From Anaerolinea sp. (GTDB lineage Bacteria > Chloroflexota > Anaerolineae > Anaerolineales > Anaerolineaceae), in the NCBI GenBank assembly GCA_020216845.1, contig JAIWNK010000130.1, positions 1 to 18,256 on the forward strand: 18,256 nt of DNA, given 5' to 3'. Positions within the stretch are counted from its first letter, which is position 1, and every line of letters starts with the position of its first letter. Below are positions 7,371-15,461 of this stretch, piece by piece. Under the pieces are notes generated by a model, which saw nothing but the letters and a program-made list of their open reading frames with translations, was not told where the DNA came from and searched no databases. A program made the position numbers and the translations under genes.

Positions 7371-9818
7371 CTAGTCCTCCGGCGGCGGGGCAGCATCGCC
7401 ATAATCCAACACCTCGCGCACCTGCGAATGTGGCTGCGGCGGGCCGATCACCCCTTTATCTTCCAATGCGTCCATCAAACGCGCCGCACGCGTGTAACCG
7501 ATCCGCATGCGCCGTTGCAACATCGTCGTTGAAGCACGCCCCTCGCGCCGCACCAAATCGACCGCCTCATCCAACAAGGGATCCGCTTTCGGGTCATCCC
7601 CCTCTTCCCAAAACGAAGCCTGACGCAACGGAACACCACCCGGCAAATCATCCACCCGCTCATTGCTCAAGGGCGTCGGCTGCGCAGTAGCATTGATCGC
7701 CGCCACCCGCCAGGTATCCACCAGGCGTTGAATCTCCGCATCGGACACATACACACCTTGCAAACGCACCGGCGCCGGTGCATCCGGTGCCTGAAAGAGC
7801 ATATCCCCGCGCCCCAACAGCCGTTCTGCCCCGGGCTGATCCAAAATCACGCGGCTATCAATGCCCGAAGCAACCGCAAAAGCAATCCGCGAGGGGAAAT
7901 TGGCCTTGATCAACCCCGTCACCACGTCCACGGAGGGGCGCTGCGTCGCCAGAACCAGATGAATGCCGGTTGCGCGGGCCAGCTGTGCCAGGCGCGTAAT
8001 GCTGCGCTCGGTCTCCTCCGGCGATTGCATCATCAAATCGGCCAACTCGTCTACCACCACCACCAAATAGGGCAAAGCCTGTTGCGGATAGCGGCGGTTG
8101 AACTCAACGATATTCCGGCAGCCCTGCTCCGAGAACTTGTGATAGCGCGCGTCCATTTCGCGCTGCACCCATTGCAGGGCGCCCATCACCCGCTCCGTAT
8201 CTACCACCACCGGTGCCAACAAATGCGGCAACCCGTTATAGCCAGTCAACTCAACGCGTTTAGGGTCCACCAAAATCAGACGCAAGTCAGCCGGGCTATG
8301 CGTCAGCAGCAAAGTGCACAGGATCGAATTGACACACACCGACTTGCCCGAGCCGGTTGTGCCAGCAATCAACAAGTGCGGCATACTGGTCAAATCGGCA
8401 CAAACCGGCTTGCCCGCCACATCTTTGCCCAAGGCCAGGCGCAGCGGTGACTTCATGCGTTGAAAAACATCGCTTTCCATCACCTCGCGCAACACCACTC
8501 GGCTAATCTCAGCATTCGGCACCTCAATGCCGACATAACTGCGCCCCGGCACCGGCGCCTGAATGCGAATGCGCGGCGCAGCCAGCGCCAAAGCCAGGTC
8601 ATCCGCCAGCGAAACGATCTTGCTAACCCGCACGCGCGTCTTGCCGCTGCGCGTCTCAACAAAATCCGGCTCCACCCCAAATTGTGTCACCGTTGGGCCC
8701 TGATGAATCTCAACCACATGCGCCGGTGCACCAAACGAGCGCAACGTGCTTTCAATCAAGCGCGCCCGCTCCTGATCCACCGTGCCCTGAATGGCCGCAG
8801 GCGTCGGCGGGTCCAAAATTTCCGCCACGCCTGGCAATTTCCAGTTCTGAGCGATGGCCGGTTCTTCCGTCACCGTCTCTGAAGCGGGCACCATGGGTGC
8901 ATTCTCTTCAGCAGCAGGCGCTGTCACAGCCGTCCGCTGCGCCGCAGGCGGCATTGCACTTGGCTTCACCGCCGGCGCTAGCCGGGCAGCCGGCTTACGC
9001 ACCGCAACCGGACGCTCTGGCAGGGGATGAAAATCGGGCGGCAAATCTTCTATGGGTGGAGGTGTCACAGATAGCGGCTGTCGCTGAACCCCATCCGCGG
9101 TGTCGCGATGCGAGCCTTGTTGTATACCGCGCCACAACCGTCCCAAATCGGCCAAAGACAAATCGAAAGTAAAAATCACACCCGCCAACAAGCCAGCCAA
9201 CAGCACCACCACGGCCCCGCCGACCCCCACCAAACCGGTTAGCGCCGCCTCAATCATCCATCCCAGGTACCCGCCGCCATGTTGCGCCTTTGCCAGCTCG
9301 AGCCCGCGCCCCCCCAGCAAGTGCAACCAACCCAGCAAGTCCAAATAGGATACAACCAGGCCAGTCAAGCGTTCCGCCGAAAGGCGCGGCAGGCGCTCCA
9401 CCCGCCGCAACACCAGCCACATTCCCCCTATCAACAAGCCCAGCGGCAAGACGAACACCCCCCAACCCGTCACATATTTGAGCGCATCCACCCAAGCCTT
9501 TAGCAACCCGGCATTGTTGGGCGAGAGCAAACTGAGCAGAGTCAGCAACCCCACCAGGGCCAAAATCGCCCCCACAAAGTCAAGTTTGCGCTCCGGCGAA
9601 AGTCCCTGCCAGCGATCGAACAGGCCCGGTTTTGAAGGCGCGGAAGGCGAACGCGCCGCCGGTTTTTTGCTGCTGCGCGGTGCAGCGGTATCTCGCGGCG
9701 GCTTTTCTTCTCGCTTTTTGCTGCCGCGTTGCGCAGCAGCCGGCTTTGGGGGAGAAGCTTTCTGTGGAGTGGGTTTCTTTTTTGCAGGCATAAGCAGTTG
9801 CTGTGAAGGGAGGGCCAT
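7371..9818 (-). CDS. ftsK: FtsK/SpoIIIE-family DNA translocase
   Basis: The 815-residue membrane-anchored ATPase pumps DNA through the septum and resolves the terminus region during division. The order is a Lys/Pro/Ala-rich cytoplasmic head (1-75), four hydrophobic segments (about 81-99, 118-137, 151-168, 192-217) and a Pro/Ala-rich linker (about 250-325). The motor follows, starting at KLPGVAEILDPP (327-338), with Walker A GTTGSGKS (486-493) and Walker B VVVVDELADLM (587-596). At the C-terminus is a gamma winged-helix domain (LLDEAVDLVRREGRASTTML...), used in relatives to read polar DNA signals. The start is uncertain: ATG 9818 has GAGG upstream but lies in the loop of a hairpin, while ATG 9791 (MPAKKK) lacks a ribosome binding site. 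It follows kbl by 25 bases and is probably co-transcribed with it. Confidence 0.95.
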   Translation of the reverse strand: MALPSQQLLMPAKKKPTPQKASPPKPAAAQRGSKKREEKPPRDTAAPRSSKKPAARSPSAPSKPGLFDRWQGLSPERKLDFVGAILALVGLLTLLSLLSPNNAGLLKAWVDALKYVTGWGVFVLPLGLLIGGMWLVLRRVERLPRLSAERLTGLVVSYLDLLGWLHLLGGRGLELAKAQHGGGYLGWMIEAALTGLVGVGGAVVVLLAGLLAGVIFTFDLSLADLGRLWRGIQQGSHRDTADGVQRQPLSVTPPPIEDLPPDFHPLPERPVAVRKPAARLAPAVKPSAMPPAAQRTAVTAPAAEENAPMVPASETVTEEPAIAQNWKLPGVAEILDPPTPAAIQGTVDQERARLIESTLRSFGAPAHVVEIHQGPTVTQFGVEPDFVETRSGKTRVRVSKIVSLADDLALALAAPRIRIQAPVPGRSYVGIEVPNAEISRVVLREVMESDVFQRMKSPLRLALGKDVAGKPVCADLTSMPHLLIAGTTGSGKSVCVNSILCTLLLTHSPADLRLILVDPKRVELTGYNGLPHLLAPVVVDTERVMGALQWVQREMDARYHKFSEQGCRNIVEFNRRYPQQALPYLVVVVDELADLMMQSPEETERSITRLAQLARATGIHLVLATQRPSVDVVTGLIKANFPSRIAFAVASGIDSRVILDQPGAERLLGRGDMLFQAPDAPAPVRLQGVYVSDAEIQRLVDTWRVAAINATAQPTPLSNERVDDLPGGVPLRQASFWEEGDDPKADPLLDEAVDLVRREGRASTTMLQRRMRIGYTRAARLMDALEDKGVIGPPQPHSQVREVLDYGDAAPPPED

Positions 9819-9833
9819 GCCCTCCCCTCACAG
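9801..9833 (-). repeat. 15-bp hairpin with the ftsK ATG as its loop
   Basis: In the leftward transcript CTGTGAGGGGAGGGC pairs with GCCCTCCCTTCACAG along all 15 positions (one G-U), leaving only AUG (9818-9816) as the loop. It starts 11 bases after the kbl stop. No U-tract follows, so it is not a regular terminator. The plus-strand RNA would have an A-C mismatch where the minus strand has G-U, which suggests the structure matters in the kbl-ftsK mRNA. It would bury the GAGG ribosome binding site of the 9818 start. Confidence 0.7.
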
Positions 9834-9843
9834 CTCCACAAAC

Positions 9844-11028
9844 TCAGGCAATCACGCCCAGCTGCTTGCCAACCTTGGCAAACGCCGCCAGGCCCTGATC
9901 CAAATCGTCTCGGCTATGCGCCGCCGAAATCATCACGCGGATGCGCGCCTTGCCGCGCGGCACCGTCGGAAAGCCCAACGGCATGGCAAACACATTCTCT
10001 TCAAACAGCTCCCGGCTAAAGCTCTGTGCCAACGGCGCTTCGCCCAACATCACCGGCGTAATGGGCGTTTCACTAACACCCGTGTTGAAGCCAAGGCGCT
10101 TCATTTCTGCCTTGAAGTAGCGGGCATTCTCCCACAAGCGATCTACCAATTCGGTTGAGTTTTCCAGCACGTCCACCGCAGCCAGGCAGGCGGCCACATC
10201 CGGCGGCGTGACAGCCGAAGAGAACAAGAACGGACGGGCGCGCTGCCGCAACCATTCGATGATGGTGGCATTGCCGGCCACAACCCCGCCAACCACACCA
10301 AACGCCTTGGAAAGTGTGCCGACCTCAACATCCACCTTGCCGTGCAGCCCAAAATGATCCACAATGCCACGCCCGCCGCGGCCAATCACCCCTTCGCCAT
10401 GGGCATCATCCACCATCAGCAAAATGTCGTGTGCGTTAGCCACCTCGCAAATCTTGTCCAACGGGGCAATGTCGCCATCCATACTGAACACCCCGTCGGT
10501 AATGATCAAAGCCCGGCGATAGGTGCCCTCATTTTCCTTAATGACGCGCTCCAAATCAGCAACATCATTATGAGCATAGCGCGCAATTCGCCCGCCCGAC
10601 AGGCGGCAGCCATCAATGATACTGGCATGATTCAGCTCATCGGAGAAGATCACATCTTCCTTGCCAACCAGTGCGGGAATGGTTGCCAGGTTGGCGGCAA
10701 AGCCGGATTGGAAGGTAATGGCTGCCTCAACGCCTTTGAACTTTGCCAAACGCCGTTCCAATTCCAGGTGCAAATCCATCGTCCCGGCAATCGAGCGCAC
10801 CGCAGCAGGCCCAACGCCATAGCGCTCCACAATTTCACGTGCCGCGGCCACCAATTGGGGATGATTGGCAAGCCCCAAGTAGTTGTTCGAGCAGAAATTG
10901 AGCACGCGCTTGCCATCCACCACCAACCAGGCGCCCTGCGCCGAGCTGATCGTGCGAATGCGGTTGTACAAGCCAGCTTCCTTCAACGACGACAGTTCTT
11001 GCTGAATCCAATCAAAACGGGTGGACAT
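9844..11028 (-). CDS. kbl: Glycine C-acetyltransferase (2-amino-3-ketobutyrate CoA ligase)
   Basis: The 394-residue PLP enzyme belongs to the alpha-oxoamine synthase family. In threonine breakdown it splits 2-amino-3-ketobutyrate with CoA into glycine and acetyl-CoA. Seen are CSNNYLGL (46-53), GSIAG-like RSIAGT (78-83), [10 protein letters not shown] (131-140), VDDAHGEG (206-213) and the PLP lysine in GTLSKAFG (K241). The start ATG 11028 has AAAGGG nine bases upstream. A TTG six bases earlier (11034) is in frame but too close to that site. The N-terminal [16 protein letters not shown] stretch favours Kbl over BioF. No threonine dehydrogenase gene is in view, so another oxoamine synthase specificity is not excluded. 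It is the first gene of a kbl-ftsK pair. Confidence 0.88.
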   Translation of the reverse strand: MSTRFDWIQQELSSLKEAGLYNRIRTISSAQGAWLVVDGKRVLNFCSNNYLGLANHPQLVAAAREIVERYGVGPAAVRSIAGTMDLHLELERRLAKFKGVEAAITFQSGFAANLATIPALVGKEDVIFSDELNHASIIDGCRLSGGRIARYAHNDVADLERVIKENEGTYRRALIITDGVFSMDGDIAPLDKICEVANAHDILLMVDDAHGEGVIGRGGRGIVDHFGLHGKVDVEVGTLSKAFGVVGGVVAGNATIIEWLRQRARPFLFSSAVTPPDVAACLAAVDVLENSTELVDRLWENARYFKAEMKRLGFNTGVSETPITPVMLGEAPLAQSFSRELFEENVFAMPLGFPTVPRGKARIRVMISAAHSRDDLDQGLAAFAKVGKQLGVIA

Positions 11029-11072
11029 GGACAAATACCCTTTCTACAAATGGAAATTCAGATCACACATGC

Positions 11073-11078
11073 ATTATA
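11073..11078 (-). promoter_or_regulatory. -10 box of kbl
   Basis: The minus strand reads TATAAT, a perfect -10. A start near 11066 would give a leader of about 38 bases containing the AAAGGG site. The -35 region is not close to consensus and falls inside an inverted repeat, so an activator or repressor may act here. Confidence 0.55.
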
Positions 11079-11092
11079 CCCGACCCAACCAC

Positions 11093-11123
11093 TGCCTGAT
11101 GTCACCTCTTGCAACGTCAGGCA
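11093..11123. repeat. Inverted repeat over the kbl -35 region
   Basis: TGCCTGATGT (11093-11102) and ACGTCAGGCA (11114-11123) form a 10-position dyad with one non-complementary pair at the DNA level and an 11-base centre. It covers the expected -35 position of kbl and begins 15 bases downstream of the stop codon of the upstream leftward gene. It may be an operator or an RNA hairpin ending that gene, but there is no U-tract. Confidence 0.45.
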
Positions 11124-11137
11124 TCCATTCTTGCACC

Positions 11138-11554
11138 TTACAACACCGAAAGCACAAACCCAAGCACCGCCAGGGCAGCCCCCGCCGCCCCGGCTGCAAC
11201 CGGCGTCTTGGCCCCCGTGCGCGAGCGCACGATCAACGTCGCGTACAAAGAGGGCAACACCGCCGTCAGCCCCACCAACGGCAGCACATAGCGCACCCAG
11301 GTTTGCCCCTGCACCAGGGCCGGCAACAAAAACCCAACCGCCAGCCCGGTTGCCAACAGCCCACCGCCTGCCGTGCGCATCAACGCGATCAGCAACGTCT
11401 GCAATCCCCCATCCAAAGCTTCCCACTCGCGCTTGACCGCCTGCGCATGATAAGGCATGAACTTTGGGCGCAGCAAATAGATCAGCCCAAATGCCAGGCA
11501 CAGCAAAGCCAACAAGGCATACGATACCGCCGCAGCTACCAACAAACCCGTCAT
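11138..11554 (-). CDS. Small four-helix membrane protein, unknown function
   Basis: The 138-residue protein starts at ATG 11554, with GGAGGTG about 9 bases upstream. A GTG twelve codons earlier (11590) has no such signal. It has roughly four hydrophobic segments (about residues 3-27, 53-74, 81-103, 117-137). A conserved-looking cytoplasmic-type loop, RPKFMPYHAQAVKREWEALD, lies after the first helix. It resembles uncharacterised small integral membrane proteins; no enzyme motif is visible. It is divergent from dnaG and is followed in the same direction by kbl, which has its own -10 box. Function is not assigned. Confidence 0.75.
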   Translation of the reverse strand: MTGLLVAAAVSYALLALLCLAFGLIYLLRPKFMPYHAQAVKREWEALDGGLQTLLIALMRTAGGGLLATGLAVGFLLPALVQGQTWVRYVLPLVGLTAVLPSLYATLIVRSRTGAKTPVAAGAAGAALAVLGFVLSVL

Positions 11555-11593
11555 CACCAAACACCTCCAAACGAAAATTTGAGTTCCCACTTG

Positions 11594-11599
11594 ATTATA
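11594..11599 (-). promoter_or_regulatory. -10 box of the small membrane protein gene
   Basis: The minus strand reads TATAAT. A start near 11587 gives a leader of about 33 bases carrying GGAGGTG. No clear -35 is seen. Confidence 0.5.
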
Positions 11600-11678
11600 T
11601 CGTTATTTTTGTATCCCACACATGAAACCATTTGCATTCATCCGACCCACCTAACGGTGCAAAAGCCGTTCCATCTGT

Positions 11679-11684
11679 TATACT
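11679..11684 (+). promoter_or_regulatory. -10 box of dnaG; transcript predicted leaderless
   Basis: TATACT is followed by exactly six bases (11685-11690) and then the dnaG ATG, so the expected start of transcription is the A of the start codon. No ribosome binding site is present. The -35 region is weak. Confidence 0.6.
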
Positions 11685-11690
11685 TGGGGC

Positions 11691-13598
11691 ATGAACGCCA
11701 TTGAAGAAATTAAATCCCGTCTTGATATCGTAGACCTGGTTTCTGAGACGGTCAAGCTGCGCAAAACCGGCAAAAACTACATCGGCTTTTGCCCCTTTCA
11801 TCATAACACGCACACACCGGCCTTCGTCGTCTTCCCCGATTCCGGCACCTGGCGCTGCTTTGGAGAATGCAACGAAGGCGGCGATATCTTCCGCTTTGTG
11901 ATGAAAAAAGAAGGCTGGGATTTTGGCGAAGCGCTGCGTCACCTGGCAGAGCGCACCGGCGTCACGCTTGAAGCCCCAAGCCCCCAAAAACAAGCCGAAG
12001 AAGAAGCCAATGACCGCCTGCGCACCCTGCTGGAAGAAGCTGTCATTTATTACCGCTATCACCTCATGCAAACACCGGCTGGCAAAACTGCCCTTGCCTA
12101 TCTGCACAAGCGCGGCCTGACCGATGCCACCATTGAGGCCTTTGGCCTGGGCTATGCCCCCCCCGGCTGGCAAACCTTGTTGGATGCCTTCAGCGCCAAA
12201 GGCTATCAGCCGGATGAATTGCTTCAGGTTGGCCTGATTAGCGAACGGCAGACCGGCGGCTATCACGACCGCTTTCGCAACCGCATCACCTTTCCCATTC
12301 GCGACGCCTTGGGGCGCATGGTCGGCTTTGGCGCGCGCATCCTCGACCCGGACGATCTGCCAAAATTCCTCAACTCACCGCAAACCGCCCTGTTTGACAA
12401 AGGCCGCCTGCTCTACGGCCTGGATGCCGCCCGCAAGGCCATCCGCGCACAGGATCAGGTTGTTATCGTTGAGGGCTACTTAGATGTCATCGCCCTGCAT
12501 CAGGCCGGGTTCACCAACACCGTCTCACCGATGGGCACCGCCCTGACCGAAGATCAGCTGCGCCTGCTCAAACGCTTCACCCGCCGAATAATCCTGGCGT
12601 TGGATGCTGATGCCGCCGGAGAAAAAGCCACTCTGCGCGGGCTGGAAATTGCCCGGCAAACCCTCGACCGCAGCGATGAACTCAGCTTCGATGCCCGCGG
12701 GTTGCTGCGTCACGAAGCGCGCCTACAAGCCGACCTGCGCGTCACCACCCTGCCCCCGGGCATGGACCCCGATGAAGTCGTGCTGCGCAACCCGCAAGAA
12801 TGGCAGGATATTCTCTCCGCCGCCCAGCCAATTGTCATTCACGTCATGGAAACACTGGCCGCGGGGCGCGACCTGGAAGATCCCAAAACCAAGAGCGACA
12901 TTGTCGCTCAAATGCAACCGTTGATTGAGGACGTGCCCAACCCGGTCGAACGCGATGCTTATCGTCAGCGCCTGGCCCGCCTGCTGCGCGTGGATGAGCG
13001 CGCCCTGACCCAACTCGGCCCCGGCAGCCCCCCAGCCCGCCGTCGCCCGCAAATTCGCCAACCGGCATCGCGTCAAACCGTTGACCTGCCCCAAGCCACC
13101 CCCGAACACCTCAGCCGCGAGCTGGAAGCACACGCCATGCGTCTGTTGCTGCGTCACCCTGAAGCAATCTACCGGCTCGACCGCGCCCTACAACGCGCCG
13201 GCCTGCAACGCTTCAACGCCCAAGACTTTGAGATTGGCCCTTACCAAAGCCTGGCCAACCTGGTTTTTGCAGCCCTTGAGCAGGAAGAAATGGAACCAAC
13301 CGCCTACCTGCAACAAGCCACCCCCGCCGAACTGCAAGCCCTGCGCGACGAATTGCTTGCCCCACTGCCCAAAGGCGAGCCCGCTCAAGACAAAATCGTT
13401 TCCGAACTGCTGCGCACAATCGAAACGCTGCGACTGCTGCACGTTCGTGAAAGTATGCAGCAACTCCGTTTTCTACAAGAAGAATTACAAGCCCAAGAAA
13501 GCACCTCATCGCTTAACCCTTACCAAGAGCTTGTGCTACAATATGCACAGGCGCGTGAGCGCCTTGATCAGGCCCTTGGCCAACAGATTCTTGAATGA
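11691..13598 (+). CDS. dnaG: DNA primase
   Basis: The 635-residue primase lays down RNA primers at the replication fork. An N-terminal CHC2 zinc domain has C34, H37, C56 and C60. The second pair is CFGEC, one residue longer than the C-x2-C usual in DnaG. The core/TOPRIM region includes VVIVEGYLDV (257-266; E261, D265) and ALDADAAGEKA (303-313; D305, D307), the acidic metal-binding residues. A basic strip RFRNRITFPIRD lies at 194-205. The C-terminal third is helical and probably forms the helicase-binding domain. Residues 440-470 form a Pro/Arg/Gln-rich hinge. Length is normal (about 600-650). The gene has no Shine-Dalgarno sequence and starts right after its -10 box. A separate promoter for the next gene lies beyond the stop. 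Confidence 0.97.
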   Translation: MNAIEEIKSRLDIVDLVSETVKLRKTGKNYIGFCPFHHNTHTPAFVVFPDSGTWRCFGECNEGGDIFRFVMKKEGWDFGEALRHLAERTGVTLEAPSPQKQAEEEANDRLRTLLEEAVIYYRYHLMQTPAGKTALAYLHKRGLTDATIEAFGLGYAPPGWQTLLDAFSAKGYQPDELLQVGLISERQTGGYHDRFRNRITFPIRDALGRMVGFGARILDPDDLPKFLNSPQTALFDKGRLLYGLDAARKAIRAQDQVVIVEGYLDVIALHQAGFTNTVSPMGTALTEDQLRLLKRFTRRIILALDADAAGEKATLRGLEIARQTLDRSDELSFDARGLLRHEARLQADLRVTTLPPGMDPDEVVLRNPQEWQDILSAAQPIVIHVMETLAAGRDLEDPKTKSDIVAQMQPLIEDVPNPVERDAYRQRLARLLRVDERALTQLGPGSPPARRRPQIRQPASRQTVDLPQATPEHLSRELEAHAMRLLLRHPEAIYRLDRALQRAGLQRFNAQDFEIGPYQSLANLVFAALEQEEMEPTAYLQQATPAELQALRDELLAPLPKGEPAQDKIVSELLRTIETLRLLHVRESMQQLRFLQEELQAQESTSSLNPYQELVLQYAQARERLDQALGQQILE

Positions 13599-13618
13599 AA
13601 AGAGTCTACTGAAATTGC

Positions 13619-13647
13619 TTGTCCTCAACCCCAGCCTGTGCTAAACT
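13619..13647 (+). promoter_or_regulatory. Promoter of the TPR gene; transcript predicted leaderless
   Basis: TTGTCC (13619-13624), a 17-base spacer and TAAACT (13642-13647) are followed by six bases and the ATG at 13654. Standard spacing puts +1 on the A of the start codon. There is no ribosome binding site. Confidence 0.75.
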
Positions 13648-13653
13648 GAAGTC

Positions 13654-15459
13654 ATGTCTGCTGAAGAGAAAATGTTCCAAGAGGCCCTTACGGCCATCCA
13701 AAATAATGAACCGGCGCGTGCGCGCGACCTGTTCACCCGCCTGTTGCGCATGAATCAATACGATGCCCGCTATTGGCTTTGGATGAGCTCGGTTGTCGAG
13801 ACCACCAAAGAACGCATCTATTGTCTCAAACAAACCCTGGAACTAGACCCCAACAATGCCGATGCCAAACGCGGCCTCATTCTACTGGGCGTGTTGCCGC
13901 CGGATGACACCCTATCAGCCCCCTACCACGCCCAGGTGCGCAAATGGAACGTTCCGCTTGGTGAGCAGGCCCCCAAGCTAACCGCCCGTTCGGCACGCCA
14001 AATTGGCATCGTTGTCGGTGCCATTGTCTTGTTGGTTGCCATGCTGGCCCTGGCCGTCACCGGCATCATCAGCATCACCCGCCGCCCAGCTGCCACCAAA
14101 GCTGCAGTTCGCCCGGTCATCACCATCTTTGCCAGTCCAAGCCCCACACCCGACGCCGGTCGCCCGGTGCGCACCCCTACCCCGGCCGGCCCCACCCCAC
14201 CCTGGCAAGGTCTGCCCACCTTCACCCCTTCGCCCATCCCCATGCTCACCCCCTATGTTCGCTTTGAAGCCTATAGCATCGGCATGCGCGCCTTTCAACG
14301 CCAGGAATGGGATAAAGCCATTACCAACCTAAATCAGGTCATTGCCCAAAACCCACAGGCTGCTGACCTGCACTACCTCATCGGCGAAATCTACCGGTAT
14401 CAAGGCCAAACAACGGAAGCCCTGGCCGCCTATAACAAAGCCATTGCTGCCGATCCCAGCTATGGCCCGTCCTATTTGGGGCGGGCGCGCGTTCAGTTGA
14501 TGCGCGACCCCACCAAAATCCGCGAAGCCAGAGCAGACTTAGAAAAAGCGATCCAATTCGCCCCCGACCTTGGCGAGGCCTACCTCGAGCTCGCCATCCT
14601 CAAAGCACAAAGCAACGAACAGAAAGCTGCCCTTGAAGATCTACAAACTGCCAGCAACTACCTGCCCGATTCCCCGCTGTTGGCACTGACCCGTTCAGAA
14701 ATCTTGCTCTATCAAGGCGACTATGAGGCCGCTCTGCAAGAAGCCAACGCAGCCCTGGCCATTGACCCCTCCCTGCTGGAAGCCTATTACATTCAAGGCA
14801 TTGTCTATTCCGCCCTCGAACAACCCACTCAGGCAATCCTTCCGCTATACCTCTACACCACATACGCCACAGCACCGGATAACGACAGCTGGATGCTATT
14901 GGCTCGCGCCTACCTCTCCGATGGGCAAAGCGATCGCGCCCTGGTCGCCCTCGACAAAGCTGCACAGCTCAAACCATCCTACGATGTTTACTTCCTGCGC
15001 GGCGAAGTGTACATGCAACAGCAAAAATATGACCTGGCACTCAAAAACTACGGCTGGGCATCCGATTGGAATCCGCGTTCCTTTGAAGCCAGCATGGGAC
15101 AGGCACGCGCCTACTTTGCCATGGGCGAATATGGCAACGCCTATGAGCAATACAGCGATAGCCGCGCCCTGGCCAAGGATGACAGCGAACGGGCTCAGTT
15201 CTTTTACGAACGCGCCCTCAGCGCCGAAAAGCTCAACCGCCCCGATGCTGCCATTTATGACTGGATCAACCTCCTGCAACTGCCAGAAGACGCCATGTCC
15301 CCCGAGATGCGCGCCGAAGCTCAAGAACATCTCAGCCGCCTGCACACCTCCACCTGGACGCCGCGCCCGAGCCTGACGCCCACACTCACCGTCACGCCGC
15401 GTCTCACCGCCACGCCGACCCCCACACCGACGCGCACCCGCCGTCCAGTCAACCCCTGA
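13654..15459 (+). CDS. Membrane-anchored TPR protein
   Basis: The 601-residue protein has a short cytoplasmic TPR-like region (5-80) with YWLWMSSVVETTKERIYCLKQ, a stretch common in Chloroflexota proteins. One transmembrane helix follows (about 116-140), then a Pro/Thr-rich spacer (155-200). Next is an outer array of TPR repeats (about 203-560), with units such as WDKAITNLNQVIAQNPQAAD and TTEALAAYNKAIAADPSYGP. The tail (565-601) is rich in Thr-Pro. TPR arrays bind partner proteins; no catalytic motif is seen. It ends two bases before the GTG of the PBP-like gene, so the two are probably co-transcribed and coupled, suggesting a scaffold for envelope assembly (inference). It is driven by its own promoter although dnaG lies only 55 bases upstream. 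Confidence 0.85.
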   Translation: MSAEEKMFQEALTAIQNNEPARARDLFTRLLRMNQYDARYWLWMSSVVETTKERIYCLKQTLELDPNNADAKRGLILLGVLPPDDTLSAPYHAQVRKWNVPLGEQAPKLTARSARQIGIVVGAIVLLVAMLALAVTGIISITRRPAATKAAVRPVITIFASPSPTPDAGRPVRTPTPAGPTPPWQGLPTFTPSPIPMLTPYVRFEAYSIGMRAFQRQEWDKAITNLNQVIAQNPQAADLHYLIGEIYRYQGQTTEALAAYNKAIAADPSYGPSYLGRARVQLMRDPTKIREARADLEKAIQFAPDLGEAYLELAILKAQSNEQKAALEDLQTASNYLPDSPLLALTRSEILLYQGDYEAALQEANAALAIDPSLLEAYYIQGIVYSALEQPTQAILPLYLYTTYATAPDNDSWMLLARAYLSDGQSDRALVALDKAAQLKPSYDVYFLRGEVYMQQQKYDLALKNYGWASDWNPRSFEASMGQARAYFAMGEYGNAYEQYSDSRALAKDDSERAQFFYERALSAEKLNRPDAAIYDWINLLQLPEDAMSPEMRAEAQEHLSRLHTSTWTPRPSLTPTLTVTPRLTATPTPTPTRTRRPVNP

Positions 15460-15461
15460 CC

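Noticed and set aside
13513..13542. Possible promoter TTAACC-18-TACAAT within the 3' end of dnaG
   Set aside because: The TTGTCC-17-TAAACT promoter at 13619-13647 is better and fits the TPR start; the internal match may be chance.
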